From Cricetomys ansorgei (taxonomy: Eukaryota > Chordata > Mammalia > Rodentia > Nesomyidae), in assembly GCA_026225945.1 (NCBI GenBank), contig JAMJFZ010001133.1:19223001-19287000 (forward strand): a DNA stretch of 64,000 bases. The letters run 5' to 3'. Below the pieces are notes generated by a model. It had not been told where the DNA came from, did no database searches, and saw only the letters and a program-made list of their open reading frames with translations. Both the position numbers and the translations under genes were made by a program. This document shows positions 16,135 to 28,130 of the stretch, in pieces (position 1 is the first letter of the stretch; every line of letters starts with the position of its first letter).

Positions 16135-16258
16135 GACAGAGTCTTACTATCTTCCAAGCCAGCTTTACGTCAGGCTGGCCTTGAACTCATGGCAGTTCTC
16201 TTGTCTCAGCCTCAGGATTGCTGAAATTAAAGGCATGAGCCACCGACATTGGCTGGCC
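16135..16258 (-). mobile_element. B1 SINE
   Basis: Reverse B1 with CAGGCTGGCCTTGAACTCA and TGAAATTAAAGGCATGAGCC, close to the Poglut2 3' end. Confidence 0.75.
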
Positions 16259-16393
16259 TTTGTTTTGGTTTTTTGAGGTCTGTTGTTTGAGTCAGAGCGA
16301 GCAGTTAGGCTGTGAGAATCAAGGACCCATATTCTCCTTTTTCTACTCATAGCTAATAATTAGTACTAAACAGGCCTTTAAAATAAAGATGGT

Positions 16394-16399
16394 TTTATT
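16394..16399 (-). terminator. Poglut2: Poglut2 poly(A) signal
   Basis: AATAAA on the minus strand, about 190 bases after the stop codon, fits a short 3' UTR covering 16375-16587. No repeat is seen in that stretch. Confidence 0.55.
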
Positions 16400-16587
16400 A
16401 TAAAAGTTTAAAAACCTGCTGTAAAAGACAGTCATTGGAATACTGCGTAAGAAGAAACACTCTGAGAAGGCAAACAGTCACCAGTAGTAGATTTTACACT
16501 GTCTGTGGAACTAATACTTAAAAATAATCTTTACAGTTAAGACGTGTCTTCGGAGCACCATCATTTGAATAGAAGATACTTTGCATA

Positions 16588-16605
16588 TTAGAGTTCATCT
16601 TTGGT
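16588..16605 (-). CDS. Poglut2: Poglut2 last coding exon, encodes only TKDEL and the stop
   Basis: The acceptor ttcttaattacag is followed by ACC AAA GAT GAA CTC TAA. The ER-retrieval signal is therefore carried by 18 coding bases, separated from the previous exon by about 0.7 kb. The phase is 0 on both sides. Confidence 0.93.
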   Translation of the reverse strand, partial: TKDEL

Positions 16606-17616
16606 CTGTAATTAAGAAGAAAAATGTTAAGAGCCATTAAGAAATCTTAGGAATCCAGGAAACTCATACTAGACAATTATTTTCTCCTAAAGATGAGAGG
16701 AGGAAAAAAAATCCAAGTTTCTTCTAGATGTTTTAAGGGCTCAGGACTATTTCTGGAGGACCGGAATCACCCAGGTGTGGAGATCTTAAATAGCCATGGT
16801 TTTGTGTCACCATTAAACCTTGTGTTATGGATAATATGTGTGAAGGGAAGCTGTAGACAGAGAAGAAGATAGGACACTGTCGCTCCAACTTCCACTACTT
16901 TGTGGAAGATACTGATTTGGTGCCTACCCTGACTAAATCACATAAGAGATCAAAGGGGAATGAAACTGCCCCATCTCATGCAGAGTCAAAGAAACGTTGT
17001 GATACTTAATCCATTTCGTTACTGGCTTCAGTGACGTTACAGCTCTTGCAACACAGAAATGGATTAGCACAGATGATTGTCCATGTAGGGGCCAATAAAT
17101 CAGTAGCAAATCATTTCTCAAAAAGAGACAAACAAAGCTGCAAATAATCAAAAGTACAGAGGCCCACCAAGCTGATAATAAGATACCAAAAATTTCACTA
17201 CTGCTCAGAAGTCCCGCTTGTCTTACAGAGAGACAGTGAGCAATCAAATGAGCTGGTTCTGTCACACTACTGGAGCCAGAAGGTTAACCTTGTTACCTTT
17301 CTCCTATGGCATGTGCAAGGAAAGAGGTCATCCTCAGACTGTGGTTCTACCCTCTTCATACCCTCTCGGATTTGGGGCTCGCTCACTTGTAAATTGGCAT
17401 AGCCCTGTTAAACAGCATAAACAAAAGCATTCCTTAAGTGGCTCTTTGCTCACCAAATGAGACATGCTGGAACTTAACAAGTAAAGCATTCATTTAACAC
17501 ATGTATGTACCTACCTGTGACCTAGTGTCCTCTATTTCCATCTTAAATGCTCAATATAGAGTTCCTGATTGTGCTATGAACACTGGCTACCAATTCCTAA
17601 TAGAACTCTTCATCTA

Positions 17617-17652
<36 letters not shown>

Positions 17653-20600
17653 TGTGTGAGATGTGTATGTAGATGTGTGGAGGCCAGAGGTGGACATCAA
17701 ATGTCTTCTTTACTCTTTCTCTACATTATTTTTAGAGGCAGAGTTTCTCACTGAACCCAGAGCTTCCTTATGGACTAGATTGGCTGCCCATGAGCCCCTG
17801 GGACCATCCTGCCTCCACTTCCCAGTGCTGGGATTCAGCCACAGATGGATCTTTATGGGGATCCTAACGGGGTTCCCTTGTGCTTGTGAAGCAAGCACTT
17901 TACCTACCGAGCTATCTGTGCATCCTGATTTTGTTTTGTATTTTTGAGACAGGATATCATTACAGTTGTTCTAGAACTTGCTACATTCAACATGTTGGTG
18001 TCAAACTTGCAGCAATACTTGTGTTTCCACCTCCAGAGTGGCTGGGATTACAGGTGTGTGCCTCTACATCTCGCATAACCACACTAAAAGACCTTGTTTT
18101 GTTTTGAATTATGTATTTGAGTGTGGGTACGTGCATGAGTGTGGGTGCCAACAGAGGCGAGAGGTATCGGATGCCCTGGAGCTACAGCTATAGGCACTTG
18201 TGAGCTGCCTGACATGGTTGATGGGAACTGAATTCAGGGTCTCTACAAGAACAGTATGTGCTCTTGACTGGTGAGCTACCCCTCCAGCCCAATATCCCAA
18301 ATTTATATGATTAAGTATCTCTTCTTAACTACATTCTGCTTTAAGTGAAAACAATGTTGCACGAGATCTTCCCTAGAAGGAGAACAGAGCCTACGTCTTC
18401 CTTCCTTCCCTACCCAGGCTGCGCGAGCCTGAGCCGTCACTTTCCTTGAGGATGGTCTTATTCTGCAATGGGCACTGTGCGAGGTGTGGATGTTGCACAT
18501 CAGCGGATTAAATGACAGAAACCAGCGGATCATTAGATGTTCAGACGTTAATCCCCCTAGTCTAGTTCATTCATTCTCCATAGCTCACTCTCCGTTTCCC
18601 TTTACCACCTCCTAGGGAAGATTATACAACAGGAGGGACCAGTACAAATGATAGACAGACCGACGTGGCTCTGTAGCAGAGCCCAGGATATCATGTTCTG
18701 TATCTGTAACTCTAAGACAAGAATCCTAATTTAGCTCTACTATGATTACTAGCAAATAATTTGTTTACTTCTTTTTTAAAGGAGTATTTTTTTTTTAAAG
18801 TTAAGCTTTTTAAATAAGCTATGTTGGGGATTACAATTTACAAGTGAGTGGTGTGGTCCATAGAAGTAATTTTCAAGAGAAGATATGCGTTATTTGGGCC
18901 GAGAGAAGAGGCTGATTACACTTTGCACTTTGTGTAATTAAGACCTTTTTTTTTCATATTTTTATGAAGTGATTGCTTACAGCACCGGATATTGCCAAGC
19001 AGTCCCTCATGCAAGTGTTAAACCGGTCTGACCCTGCTTGGCTCTCAGATTAGATGAGCCTGGGCTTGTTTCAGGGAGTACAGCCATAGATCCCCTTGAA
19101 CTCTCAACCTCTCAGGTCATGGGCCTTTTCCTATTCAAGTGTGGACTTTCCATACATACACAGGCTCATGGTGGTCATAGACCCTAAACCCAGGCCCTAA
19201 GGCCTAATATCAAAAAATTTCACTTGATGTTATCACATTCTTGGTATTAACTTTTTTTTTCCTTATAAGGCCCAGAACTGAACCCAATGCCTCATGCATA
19301 TTAAATATGTGCTGTGCAATTAAGCTACACCACAAGCCCCAATTTGTATCTAATTTTCCAAGTGGTGCACATATGTCCTTACATTAATATACTTTTAGAA
19401 ATCTTTATGTGAAATATTGTTTGACTATAACATGGCTAGTCACAAGTAATACGACAGGTGTGTATATGTATGTATGTGAAAATACTAACCTGGAAAAGTT
19501 TGAAGTAGTAACAGAATATATCATCACCCATCAGATGATTTCTTGCAAATTCTTGTCCTGTTTTTGCTATCTTCTTTGCCTATGGGAATTAAAAAACAAA
19601 CACCCTTTAATGGAACTTACTTTTTCTTCTGCAGACGATACGCAAACAGACCTTCAGTCTACACAGTGAGAGGACATAGAAAACAAATCCTTGGGAGTAA
19701 CCTTATGTTGCAAAATGCGCATTTCACAGAGTACGCTTGTTCAGCTCAGAGAGGTTTGTAAGATTTGAAAGTCCGATTTGCAATGTGGGATGTCTTAGAG
19801 ATAAACCTCCCTTGCAGAGAGGAGCTAGACCCAAGCAAAGTAATGATAACTTATCAAGTACACAGAATGTGAAGCCACGCGTGCACTCCCTTCAGTTTCC
19901 AGCAGACACTTAGCTATATTAATAATCCCTAATTTTACTCTGCAGTAGTTTACTGGCATCTATTGCTAAACAAGCATTGCTTATGCCCCTGACCAACCTG
20001 ACTGAAAGAAAAAAGACAATCAAGGCCACAGTGTAGCAGAGTGGTCAGCTAATCTAAAACGTTGTGGTTATGTTCCCTTTGAGAGGAACTGCATGTTACC
20101 CTTGGCCAGGCTGCATCCCATGTACAGGTAAAAGCTGTTTCTGAACATTTCTGTGTCTAGGCATGTTTCCAACACTCCTCTGATGTGGGGCACAAGTGGA
20201 AGCAAGCTTCCTGGAGACTGGCCTTACCTCGGCATCATGATCTTTTGCCCACTTAAGTTTTTCCAGCAGATCGCTCAGGTTGCTTTTGACTGGAATGTAG
20301 TGTTTCCAGGGCTGCAGCTCATTGTAAAAGTGTTCATAGTAGATGGAGTCCTGCTTCAGGACCACACTGTCACCCACCAGCAGATAGGGCAAGCGGTATG
20401 CTGCCACGGTACCATCGATATTTATCTGATACTTATGCTGCAAAACAGCAGGAGCGTATAAGAGTCTTCACTAAATTCCCATTTCTACTTTTTTTCCTTC
20501 CTCTCTTATGCACCATTTTGTCATCCTCAGATATACTTTCCCTCTGCATGAACATTTAATAGGTTTTCTTATTATACACTGTGTTGACTTAGAGCTAAAG

Positions 20601-21234
20601 GTTCATTTGATAATGGCTCTCAATTTCCCAAACACAGCTATACGGCAAATATTGAAGCAGCTAGCAAATGAATAGTATGGCTCTCCTACCATACCGTAAG
20701 GGAAGGTAGAACTGTAGCTTAGTAGGACCTCTGCTTTTTGGTTGATTTACATGTGCCTCTAATGGTAGCACATTCTGTGCCATGACAACAGTACTTTTAC
20801 AATATGACATGGCCTCATATATGTCTTAAGGGAATTAATAAGTTCTGGGGTAAGAACATCTAAGAGTAACACTATTCACAGAACTATGGAAATCAGTAGC
20901 CCTAGATGTGGAAAATTCAACAGGCAAGAATATAAAGCCAAGTGATGAAATACTACCCTTGGGACTGGGAGATGGCTCAGGCAGTAAAGTACTTGCCATG
21001 AAAGCTTTAGAACCTGAGTTTGGATGCCCAGAAACTTTGTACAAAAGCTAGGTATGGTGGCATGTGCTTGTAATCTTAGTGCTGGGGGTGGGGGTGGGGG
21101 CAGGTGGTTCCCTGGAGCTCGCAGGCCAGTCTAGCTTACTTGACATACTCCAAGCCAAGTGAGAGACCAATAGACAAAGTGCATGGCTCCTGGGGGAATG
21201 ACACCTAAGGCATACATATGCACATGCACCTATG

Positions 21235-21273
<39 letters not shown>

Positions 21274-24200
21274 CCCTTCTGAGAAGGGATGACTAATCAT
21301 TTCTTTTTTGTTATACTTAAAAGTTCTTTCAATATACATATGCGAAAAGCACCAACATTTGACTTAATGGCACCCCTCGGGTCTAGCTACTGGCATAGAA
21401 CCCATCAAATAAGAGTAGAAGAGCTCACTAATCTCTTGTTTTCTCCCACTCTTTTTGCTGACCCAAAGAACTTCAGAAACCACCCAGAAGGCCATAGAGT
21501 GGGGCGGTATTCACTGCTTGAAAAGGAGTCGTCAGAAAGATTGCTCCCATCCAAGAGGCAGAAAACCATCCGTCATCCATCCCCAGAGTTGCCCAGGCAG
21601 AACATACGGATGGGTTTCAAGTTATTCTTCAGCAGGATACTTGATAACACACACCTGCTTTACATCTTGTTGTGATGCTGTGATTTTGGGGAGAAGTATT
21701 TCTAAAATGACTTACACACACGAATAAAAAAGAATTTGAGCAAACACGCATGTATCTTAAGAGTTAGCTGGAAAAAAATATATAGTTTTTTCCAGGCTCT
21801 AAATTCCCTAATGCCTAGTCAACATCAGTGCTGGGTGGTGAATCCAGATCCAGGCTGTATCTCCAAGCCTCGGTACTCACTGTGTTTTCTAGTCACCTTG
21901 CCATGCGCTATAACTTGTAGACTTAAATTTCACCTCCCCAAAGTGCTATTATTTATACATAAACTGGAAAGCAGAAAGGGAGTGGCCCATAGACGACGTC
22001 ATACCTTGAAGAAATCGAAAAATGAAATGTGTTTTACAATGGGCCCATACAGGCTCTCATCGTGTTTAAAGAAGAAGAAATTGGTGAAAGCGGCATCGAT
22101 GAGCTCTGGGTGCTTTCTGCTAAGTTTTACCAGCTCCAGTCTCTCCTTGCGGCTGTCACGGCCCCTCCACACAGCTGTGGAGTTCTTGCTCTCCCAGGGA
22201 GGCCCTGTGTTGGCTTGCACCGACAGCATATCCAGACTTACTCTAGAAGACAGAAGGCAGGACATGTCTTCCTCTCAAACCATCAGTTCACGAAAGCAGA
22301 TGGAGAAGAACTCACCAAAGAGAGCACACCAAGGCTCTGGGCCAACCCTGACCACCTCTCACCGGCCCATGGTTTCCAGAACAGAGTCAGTCAGGTCGTA
22401 GGTGGGCATCACGATATCCCTGGAATCTGTGGAGCCGCACCAGGAGAAGATCGGCTGGATGTTTGAACTGGATTTCTTTTTTTCCAAAGGCCAGTCTCCC
22501 AGATTGACAAAAAACTCCACATCTGGCATTCTCACCTGGGGTGGGGATCACAAGGGCTTGTTCACTCTCTCTGCGTTGCACGCATTCATATGTCTACCAG
22601 TTACAATGAGCAGTTGGACTAGGTATGACGGCACTTATTGGTATCCTAGCAGTTGTGAGGCTGAGGCACGATGATCATGAGTTGGATGCCAGTGTGCTAC
22701 ATACTCAATATGAGGCTAGCCCGGGCTTCACAGTGAGTGCAGGGCCAGCCTGGGCAAGACGCTGCCTCAAAATATGGAAAGAAGAATCTGTGTGTGAATA
22801 TAAGCACGTGATATGCGTATATGAAAACATCATAATGAAACCCGCCATTTGGTGTGCTAATTTAACAAAATTAGCCACTGCACAAATGAAAGGCCAACCT
22901 TTCCAACTTCAGGCAATAGCAATTACTTCCAGGTTAAATGGCTGGAAACCTTTCAGAATATGGTCATGTGCTTAAGTAACCTCAGTTTGCTTTCTGTGGT
23001 GTTCAAATTGGCTAGCAGACTTACTGCAAAACCAAGAAGCTGGCAAAGCTAATACTGCCAAAAACTCTAATGAAATCAGAGTGTGGGGTGGGGGTGGTTG
23101 CCGGGAAATATAGCAGTTGGGGCTTTAACCCTGGGTTCTTGATAATGAGCCAGAGGCATTTTCTTTCCATGTGGCATTGCTATGGATTGACTTATTTACC
23201 CCAGAAGATATGCTTAAGTCCTAAACCCCAATGTAATTAGTTAAGATGAGGTCACACAGGAATGTGGGTGGGTTGTTAATCCAATATGACTGTCATTCTG
23301 GGAGACTAGAGGGAAGGGGAAGGGACCCAGAGACTCAGATTCTTGAGGGCAGAAGGCCATGTATGTGGCAAGAGGCAGAGATGAGAGCGACATAGCTGTG
23401 AACAAGGGAGCCCCAAGAAGAGAGGACCACCAGAAGCTAGACAGAGGCAGGGAAGGATGCTGGCAGAACCCAACACTTCGATTTCAGACTGGTGGACTCC
23501 AGAATCATCCTCTGCTGTTTTAAGTTATCACGGTAGCCCTTGTAACGACTACTACATACACTATTAGTAACAGCTAATACATGCACCAGGAAAAAAACAA
23601 AACAACTTCAGGATAGTAATATAGAGCGCACCAGGATAGGCTAATCCTGATAAAATCTAGATTTACATTGTCTACCCTAACATAGACAAGATACACTCAC
23701 CTTTCTAGTCAAAGAGAGTAGTATGGCATCCATGAAAATTCTAAAGCCGACATGCTCACCGTGAGTCTTGATATAAACCTAAAAGATGCACAGAGGATGA
23801 TGTGTAACAGAAGTCACCAGGTGTAACCAAACAGTCAAAACTTTAGCGCCTGGGAAACAAGCAAACCTCTGTCGTATTGTACCTTATTGTCCTTTATGGT
23901 GTAATGACACAAGCTCTGCCTCTGTCCGAATCGTTTTGGGATTTCTTCTGCGATCTTTTCAGGATCAACCGTAGGGAAATGTGCCAGATCTTTCTGAATT
24001 TGAGTGATGGTTTCTGGGCAGTTCATTTCCCGTAGCCAGGTTGCACTGTCTTCCAAAGGGCAGTCACAGTTCTCATGGTAAACCGGTCCTATTCACGTAC
24101 AGACAGCAGCACAACACAATGGTGAGCATTCCACTTGGCAACTGAATCATAATAAACACGCGCTCCAGGGACTTCGTTCACGCTTCTGTCCCGTCAGCTC

Positions 24201-25657
24201 GGCACAACTCGCCTCCCTATGTTGTCCTACTCTTGCCCACTTTGCACAGGTGTGAATCAAGCCAGTGGGTAGTGAGACATGCTCTGTGCCGATCTAGTTC
24301 ATTATTCTTTAGAATTCCTGTGCCTAAGAATAGTTGTGGGGCCCGAGAGATGGCTTAGCATTAGGAGTGCTTGCTGCTCTGGCAGAGGACCTGAGTTAGG
24401 TCCCTAGGACCCAGAACCACCTGTCACTCCAGGCCTAAGGGATCCAAGAGGCACTCTGGCCTCCATGATACCTGTACATGTGTGAGAATAGCTCCATAAT
24501 AGACACACATACATATACATAATAAAAAATTTCAAAAATCCTTAAAAGAATAACCAATTGTTGGTAAAACAGAGGACTCTATGTGTTCTGAAAGACAGAA
24601 GCTAAATGAATATTCTACTGGTTCATCATATAAACAAGTTCTTAGGGTATCTAAAGTACTTTTTTCAATGGGGAAACCATTGCCAGTAACATCAGAAGTA
24701 AACAAAGGACCCTATCTTTTTTTTTTTTTTTTTTTAAGAAAAACAAAGAAGCAAAGGTAATCCTATAAACATGTGATCTCACTAATATCACAATGAATCA
24801 ATTACACATTAAAAAAATAATGTTAGCATAAGATAAGAATCTGAACTGGCACCCTGCTATTCCCTTTCTGAAATCCTCAGATTCCGATCTGATCCAGACA
24901 ATCGATGGCAATGGGATTTATAAACATTTTAATGCTTTGCAGGTTGGACTGTATTATGGAGTCCCAGTGGAATGTAAGAGAAGAATTTAGACAGTTAAAA
25001 AAATCCATAATTTTTGTGAGGTCCTGTCTCCTCTGAAAGGGAAAATGACCCTGTGCCACCAAGCTCTCTTCTTATCCCCTGAGAGAAAACAGCAGAGAAT
25101 TTCACTGTTAGCAGTGGCATGGAAATGACAACAAAACCAATGACCACTCCCTTTTTTAGCTTCAAATGACCTGGTTGGCCTGGAACTTATGACATAGACC
25201 AGGCTGCCTTCAGACCCACAGAGGTTGTCTCTGTCCCTCCTCAGAGAGCTGGGATTAAAGGCGTGTGCAACCACTGCTGGCAATTTTGGTGATGCGTATC
25301 AGTTATTTAATTAGTTCATTCATGCAAGAATTATCTATGACTACATATTTAACTTGCTCATTCTTATTTATTTATTTATCCATTATTTTTAGTTTATGTC
25401 TACCGGTATTTTGTCTGTATGTATGTATGTCCTGCAGTGCCTTTGGAGGCCAGAAGAGGGTGTCAGACCCCCTGGGCCTGGATAGTCATATTACAGACAG
25501 TCATGAATCACCATGTGGGTGGTAGGAATCAAACCCAGGCCCTCTGGAAAAGCTGCCAGTGCTCTTAACCACTGAGTCATTTCTTTAGCTCTGATAATTC
25601 TTTTTTCAAACTAAGCTTCTCTCTCTGTCTCTCTCTCTGTCTCTCTCTCTGTCTCTC

Positions 25658-25692
<35 letters not shown>

Positions 25693-28130
25693 ATAAGAAG
25701 TCTGAAGTAGTATAGCATAGGAGAGAGAATGGTTATAATGGTATGATTTTTTTTTGAAACTTTGTTTCAATTCCACACGTGCATATAAACATCAACTCTT
25801 ACTTATATACCTAAGTGTATGTCATTTCTCTTACTGTAAACTATATTCCAAAAGGTTTGTAGAACCTTGTTATAAATTATGCACTAAAAACCTCTCTAAT
25901 GGCAAAACATTTGCTATTATACATGATGTGTATATGCATGTGTCTATGCACATGTGGAACACAGACATTCTCTTTCCTGAAGCTGGAGTTCCAGGTGGTT
26001 CTGAGCCACCTAGCATGGGTGCTAGGAACCAAACTCTGGTCCTCTGCAAGAGCAGCATTGCTTTTTACCACTGAATTATCCCTCCAGCCTTTTAACTTGA
26101 TTATTCTCACTGATGTGTCTTTAGGGAGCCGCTTCTCTAGAAATGCTTCTTGGTTGTTAGTGAACTATAATCAAGTAATTAATGAATGTCTCTCTTTTGC
26201 CAGGCCTAATTGGGCTTTCAATTAGAGAAACATCTAGTTTGTTTTCTTTTAGTGAAAAAAAAGCATGCTAAGTATTTGATAGAATTCTTATCGATGGGAC
26301 GATTCAAATCCTATAGTAAAATGTGTTTCAAAATACCTCTTAAAATATAAGGAGACTTGGCCACATGTTGACCATGGTGTTTAACCTCTATCTTCAGACT
26401 TCTGTAGCTTGCATACATTCTGTATCTCACTATGAAGGACCCATCCTTTCGATCTAAAACCTGGACTCCAACTCTAGTGAACTGCTCGTCAGGTGCTGAG
26501 ATTTTAACCTGGAACACCTTTTCACCTGGAGAAGATGTGAACCTGTGACAGGAAGAGGGAATGAGATACGAGGGTTATTTTAAGAGCAAATGCACCCTAC
26601 CCTATTTGCTCTCCTCAGTCTGTAAAGGTTGAGTATTCTGCTACATCTTCCTTCTAAGGTATGCTTGCTTTCTTCTGTCTTGGGCTTTTAGTACCAGAAC
26701 CAATATGATGGATCACAGATAAAAAAGCAGATAAACATAATATAAAATACTTTCAATAAACCAGCAGTTCTTAACCTGTGTGTATCGACCCCTTTGGGGG
26801 GTCCAATGACCCTTCCACAGGGGTCACCTAAGACCATCCTGAATATCAGATATTTACATTATGATTCATAATAGTAGCAAAATCACAGTTATGAAGTAGC
26901 AACGAATATAATTGTATGGTTGGGGGAGGGGGTCCACCACAACCCGAAGAACTGTATTAAAGGGTTGCAGCATTAGGAAGGTTGAGAACCATTCCATTAA
27001 ACAGTTGCCAGGGGAGACATTAAGGCTACCAATCTATTTAGCATACAAATATAAATGCATCCTAGACAGAAAAATATTCCTATCAGCCTGCTACTAATTC
27101 ATGCTAAAACCATCTGGCAATTTGTCACTGGCTAAATGGTTACTTGAAAACTTGTTCTTAATGGTTAAAAAAAAAAAAAAGAAAGAAAGAAAGAAAGAAA
27201 AAGTCAGTATTCTTGGGGCTGGAGAGATAGCTGACTGTCATATAGAGGACTTAATTCAGTTCCTACCACCCATGGTCTCACAACTACCTGCAATTCCAGC
27301 TCAATGAGATCCCATGCCCTCTTCTGGACTCACGTGGGTATATACCCCCAACCCACATTCACGTAATTAAAATAATAATAATAAAAGTCTAATAAACGCA
27401 TTGGTACTCTAGATTATGTTTAACTATGGGAAATCAAAATAATTGGTCATATTAGCAACACAACTATTTTGGACTGAATATTCCAGCAATTGGGATGTGT
27501 TTAGTTCTTAGTATTTAGTTTTCCCATTTCTTTCTTAAAAAAAGCTTGTGGGAAAGCACTTAAAAATAATGGAGGTTTGTTTAGCCTCGATTCCCATCTA
27601 AATAGCTAAGAGAAGAGCTGTCATTACAGCAATATAATTTATTCTATATCGAGTACATATTTCAGAATTATTTCTAAAGTTACAGAAAAAACTTGATTTG
27701 GAAGGGGAACCTATTATAAGCAGATGTGCACAGCATTCAAATATTTTCTGGAATGTAAACTGTCTGGAGGAAAAGAGGAGTCAGGGCAGATGAAGATGAA
27801 GGACAAAACAAACAAATCCAAACTCCAAACCAAAACCCCAAACCCCAAACCCCAAACCCCAACCAGACCAATCAAACCAACCAACCAACAACCCCAGTAA
27901 TTTTAAACCACGATCCCAAATAGTTGAGGAAGTTATTTCTCCACTTACTGTTCCCCTGAGGTATCCACCGCCCGAATGTAGAAATAGCGGGCGGGAAGGA
28001 CCACGTCTGCTTTTAGCCCGGGTCCCCATATTTCGCTCTTCTCTGGGCTCAGCCTCCTCTCTCCGCCGGTCTGGGCAAGTGCTGGCACAGACCCCAGAAA
28101 AAAGCAGGAAAGCAGTGAAATGCCGAACAT
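16588..28130 (-). CDS. Poglut2: Poglut2, protein O-glucosyltransferase 2 (complete coding region, 10 exons)
   Basis: Exons in order: 27949-28130, 26337-26542, 23883-24088, 23701-23778, 22363-22535, 22005-22242, 20228-20437, 19490-19579, 17297-17404, 16588-16605. All junctions are GT-AG and in phase, giving 502 residues, equal to the human protein as I remember it. Residues 1-19 form a signal peptide (hydrophobic core LLSCFFLG, then ALA). A filamin-type Ig domain follows (about 24-130), then a Cys-rich linker (CDCPLEDS) and the CAP10/GT90 glucosyltransferase domain (WRGR at 307-310 and the [15 protein letters not shown] stretch). N-glycosylation sequons are at N302 and N414. The protein ends in KDEL for retrieval to the ER. 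The family transfers glucose from UDP-glucose to serines in EGF repeats of Notch, fibrillins and LTBP1. The gene is divergent from Bivm. Confidence 0.97.
17617..17930 (-). mobile_element. B4-type SINE with (TG)n end in Poglut2 intron 8
   Basis: A TG microsatellite (17617-17650) runs into GGAGGCCAGAGGTGGACATC, CTCACTGAACCCAGAGCTTC and a tRNA-like head. Confidence 0.65.
17938..18297 (-). mobile_element. B1-like SINE followed by B2/B3-type SINE
   Basis: 17938-18090 shows a diverged reverse B1 (TTTGAGACAGGATATCA, GCTGGGATTACAGGTGTG). 18105-18297 is a reverse B2/B3 ending AGCTACCCCTCCAGCCC. Confidence 0.6.
18974..19091 (-). pseudogene. Near full-length 5S rRNA pseudogene in Poglut2 intron 8
   Basis: The minus strand follows mammalian 5S rRNA from its start (ATCTATGGCTGT) through AGCCAAGCAGGGTC (A box region) and GGTTTAACACTTGCATGAG (C box region) to the end CCGGTGCTGTAAGC. 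Scattered changes in both internal promoter boxes argue against activity. Confidence 0.85.
19262..19345 (-). mobile_element. ID/tRNA-like SINE relic
   Basis: Reverse tRNA-like head (CTGAACCCAATGCCTCATGC, TTAAGCTACACCACAAGCCCC). Confidence 0.35.
20955..21272 (+). mobile_element. B4-type SINE ending in (CA)n
   Basis: Forward GGGACTGGGAGATGGCTCAG head, GGTATGGTGGCATGTGCTTG middle and a CA microsatellite at 21237-21270. It lies in Poglut2 intron 7. Confidence 0.7.
22618..22780 (+). mobile_element. Diverged B1-related SINE
   Basis: Forward landmarks GAGGCTGAGGCACGATGATC, GGGCCAGCCTGGGCAAGACG and CTGCCTCAAAATA. It abuts Poglut2 exon 5 (acceptor at 22536). Confidence 0.5.
23170..23570 (+). repeat. 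Ancient mammalian LTR-like repeat, family uncertain
   Basis: The pattern CTAAACCCCAATGTAATTAG, TAAGATGAGGTCACAC, TAATCCAATATGACTGTC and a terminal TTTTAAGTTATCAC block resembles old mammalian LTR consensus sequences. Confidence 0.4.
24337..24535 (+). mobile_element. B2/B3-type SINE in Poglut2 intron 2
   Basis: Forward GGGCCCGAGAGATGGCTTAG head, GGACCTGAGTTAGGTCC box and an A-rich ATAATAAAAAA tail. Confidence 0.7.
25150..25285 (-). mobile_element. B1 SINE
   Basis: Reverse B1 (ACATAGACCAGGCTGCCTTC, GCTGGGATTAAAGGCGTGTG). Confidence 0.75.
25362..25693 (-). mobile_element. B3-type SINE and adjoining CT/CA microsatellite
   Basis: A reverse B3 lies at 25362-25595 (GGAGGCCAGAAGAGGGTGTC, AACCACTGAGTCATTTCTTT). 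Simple (CTCTGTCT)n, (CT)n and (CA)n follow at 25617-25693. Confidence 0.65.
25925..26095 (-). mobile_element. B2/B3-type SINE
   Basis: Reverse head TGGTCCTCTGCAAGAGCAGC and TATCCCTCCAGCC, in Poglut2 intron 2. Confidence 0.6.
26762..26998 (-). mobile_element. URR1-like hAT element
   Basis: Begins AGCAGTTCTTAACCTGTG and ends AAGGTTGAGAACCATT, giving inverted terminal repeats. It holds the diagnostic GACCCCTTTGGGG and AGTAGCAACGAA blocks. Confidence 0.8.
27213..27405 (+). mobile_element. B2/B3-type SINE in Poglut2 intron 1
   Basis: Forward GGGGCTGGAGAGATAGCTGA head, CATGCCCTCTTCTGGACTC and an AATAATAATAATAAAA tail. Confidence 0.75.
27836..27860 (-). repeat. Four GGGG runs with 3-base loops (G-quadruplex motif)
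   Basis: The plus strand has CCCC at 27836-27839, 27843-27846, 27850-27853 and 27857-27860, each separated by AAA. The Poglut2 sense strand therefore carries (GGGGTTT)3GGGG, 89 bases downstream of the exon 1 end. Confidence 0.9.

Larger units (their letters stand above)
12500..16375. other. Tex30-Poglut2 spacer
   Basis: Tail-to-head spacer between two minus-strand genes. It holds a probable L1M relic (13325-13705, reverse), URR1-like (13757-13965), B1 (14383-14520), an L1 fragment with poly(A) (14535-14905), L2 (15395-15482), an unnamed ancient repeat (15481-15685) and B1 (16135-16258). A tRNA/ID-like relic lies at about 13215-13305. No convincing coding exon seen. Confidence 0.55.

Noticed and set aside
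18303..18533. Minus-strand frame in Poglut2 intron 8, first considered as the missing exon 9
   Set aside because: It has no match to the expected [10 protein letters not shown] sequence. The true exon is at 17297-17404 with correct phase.
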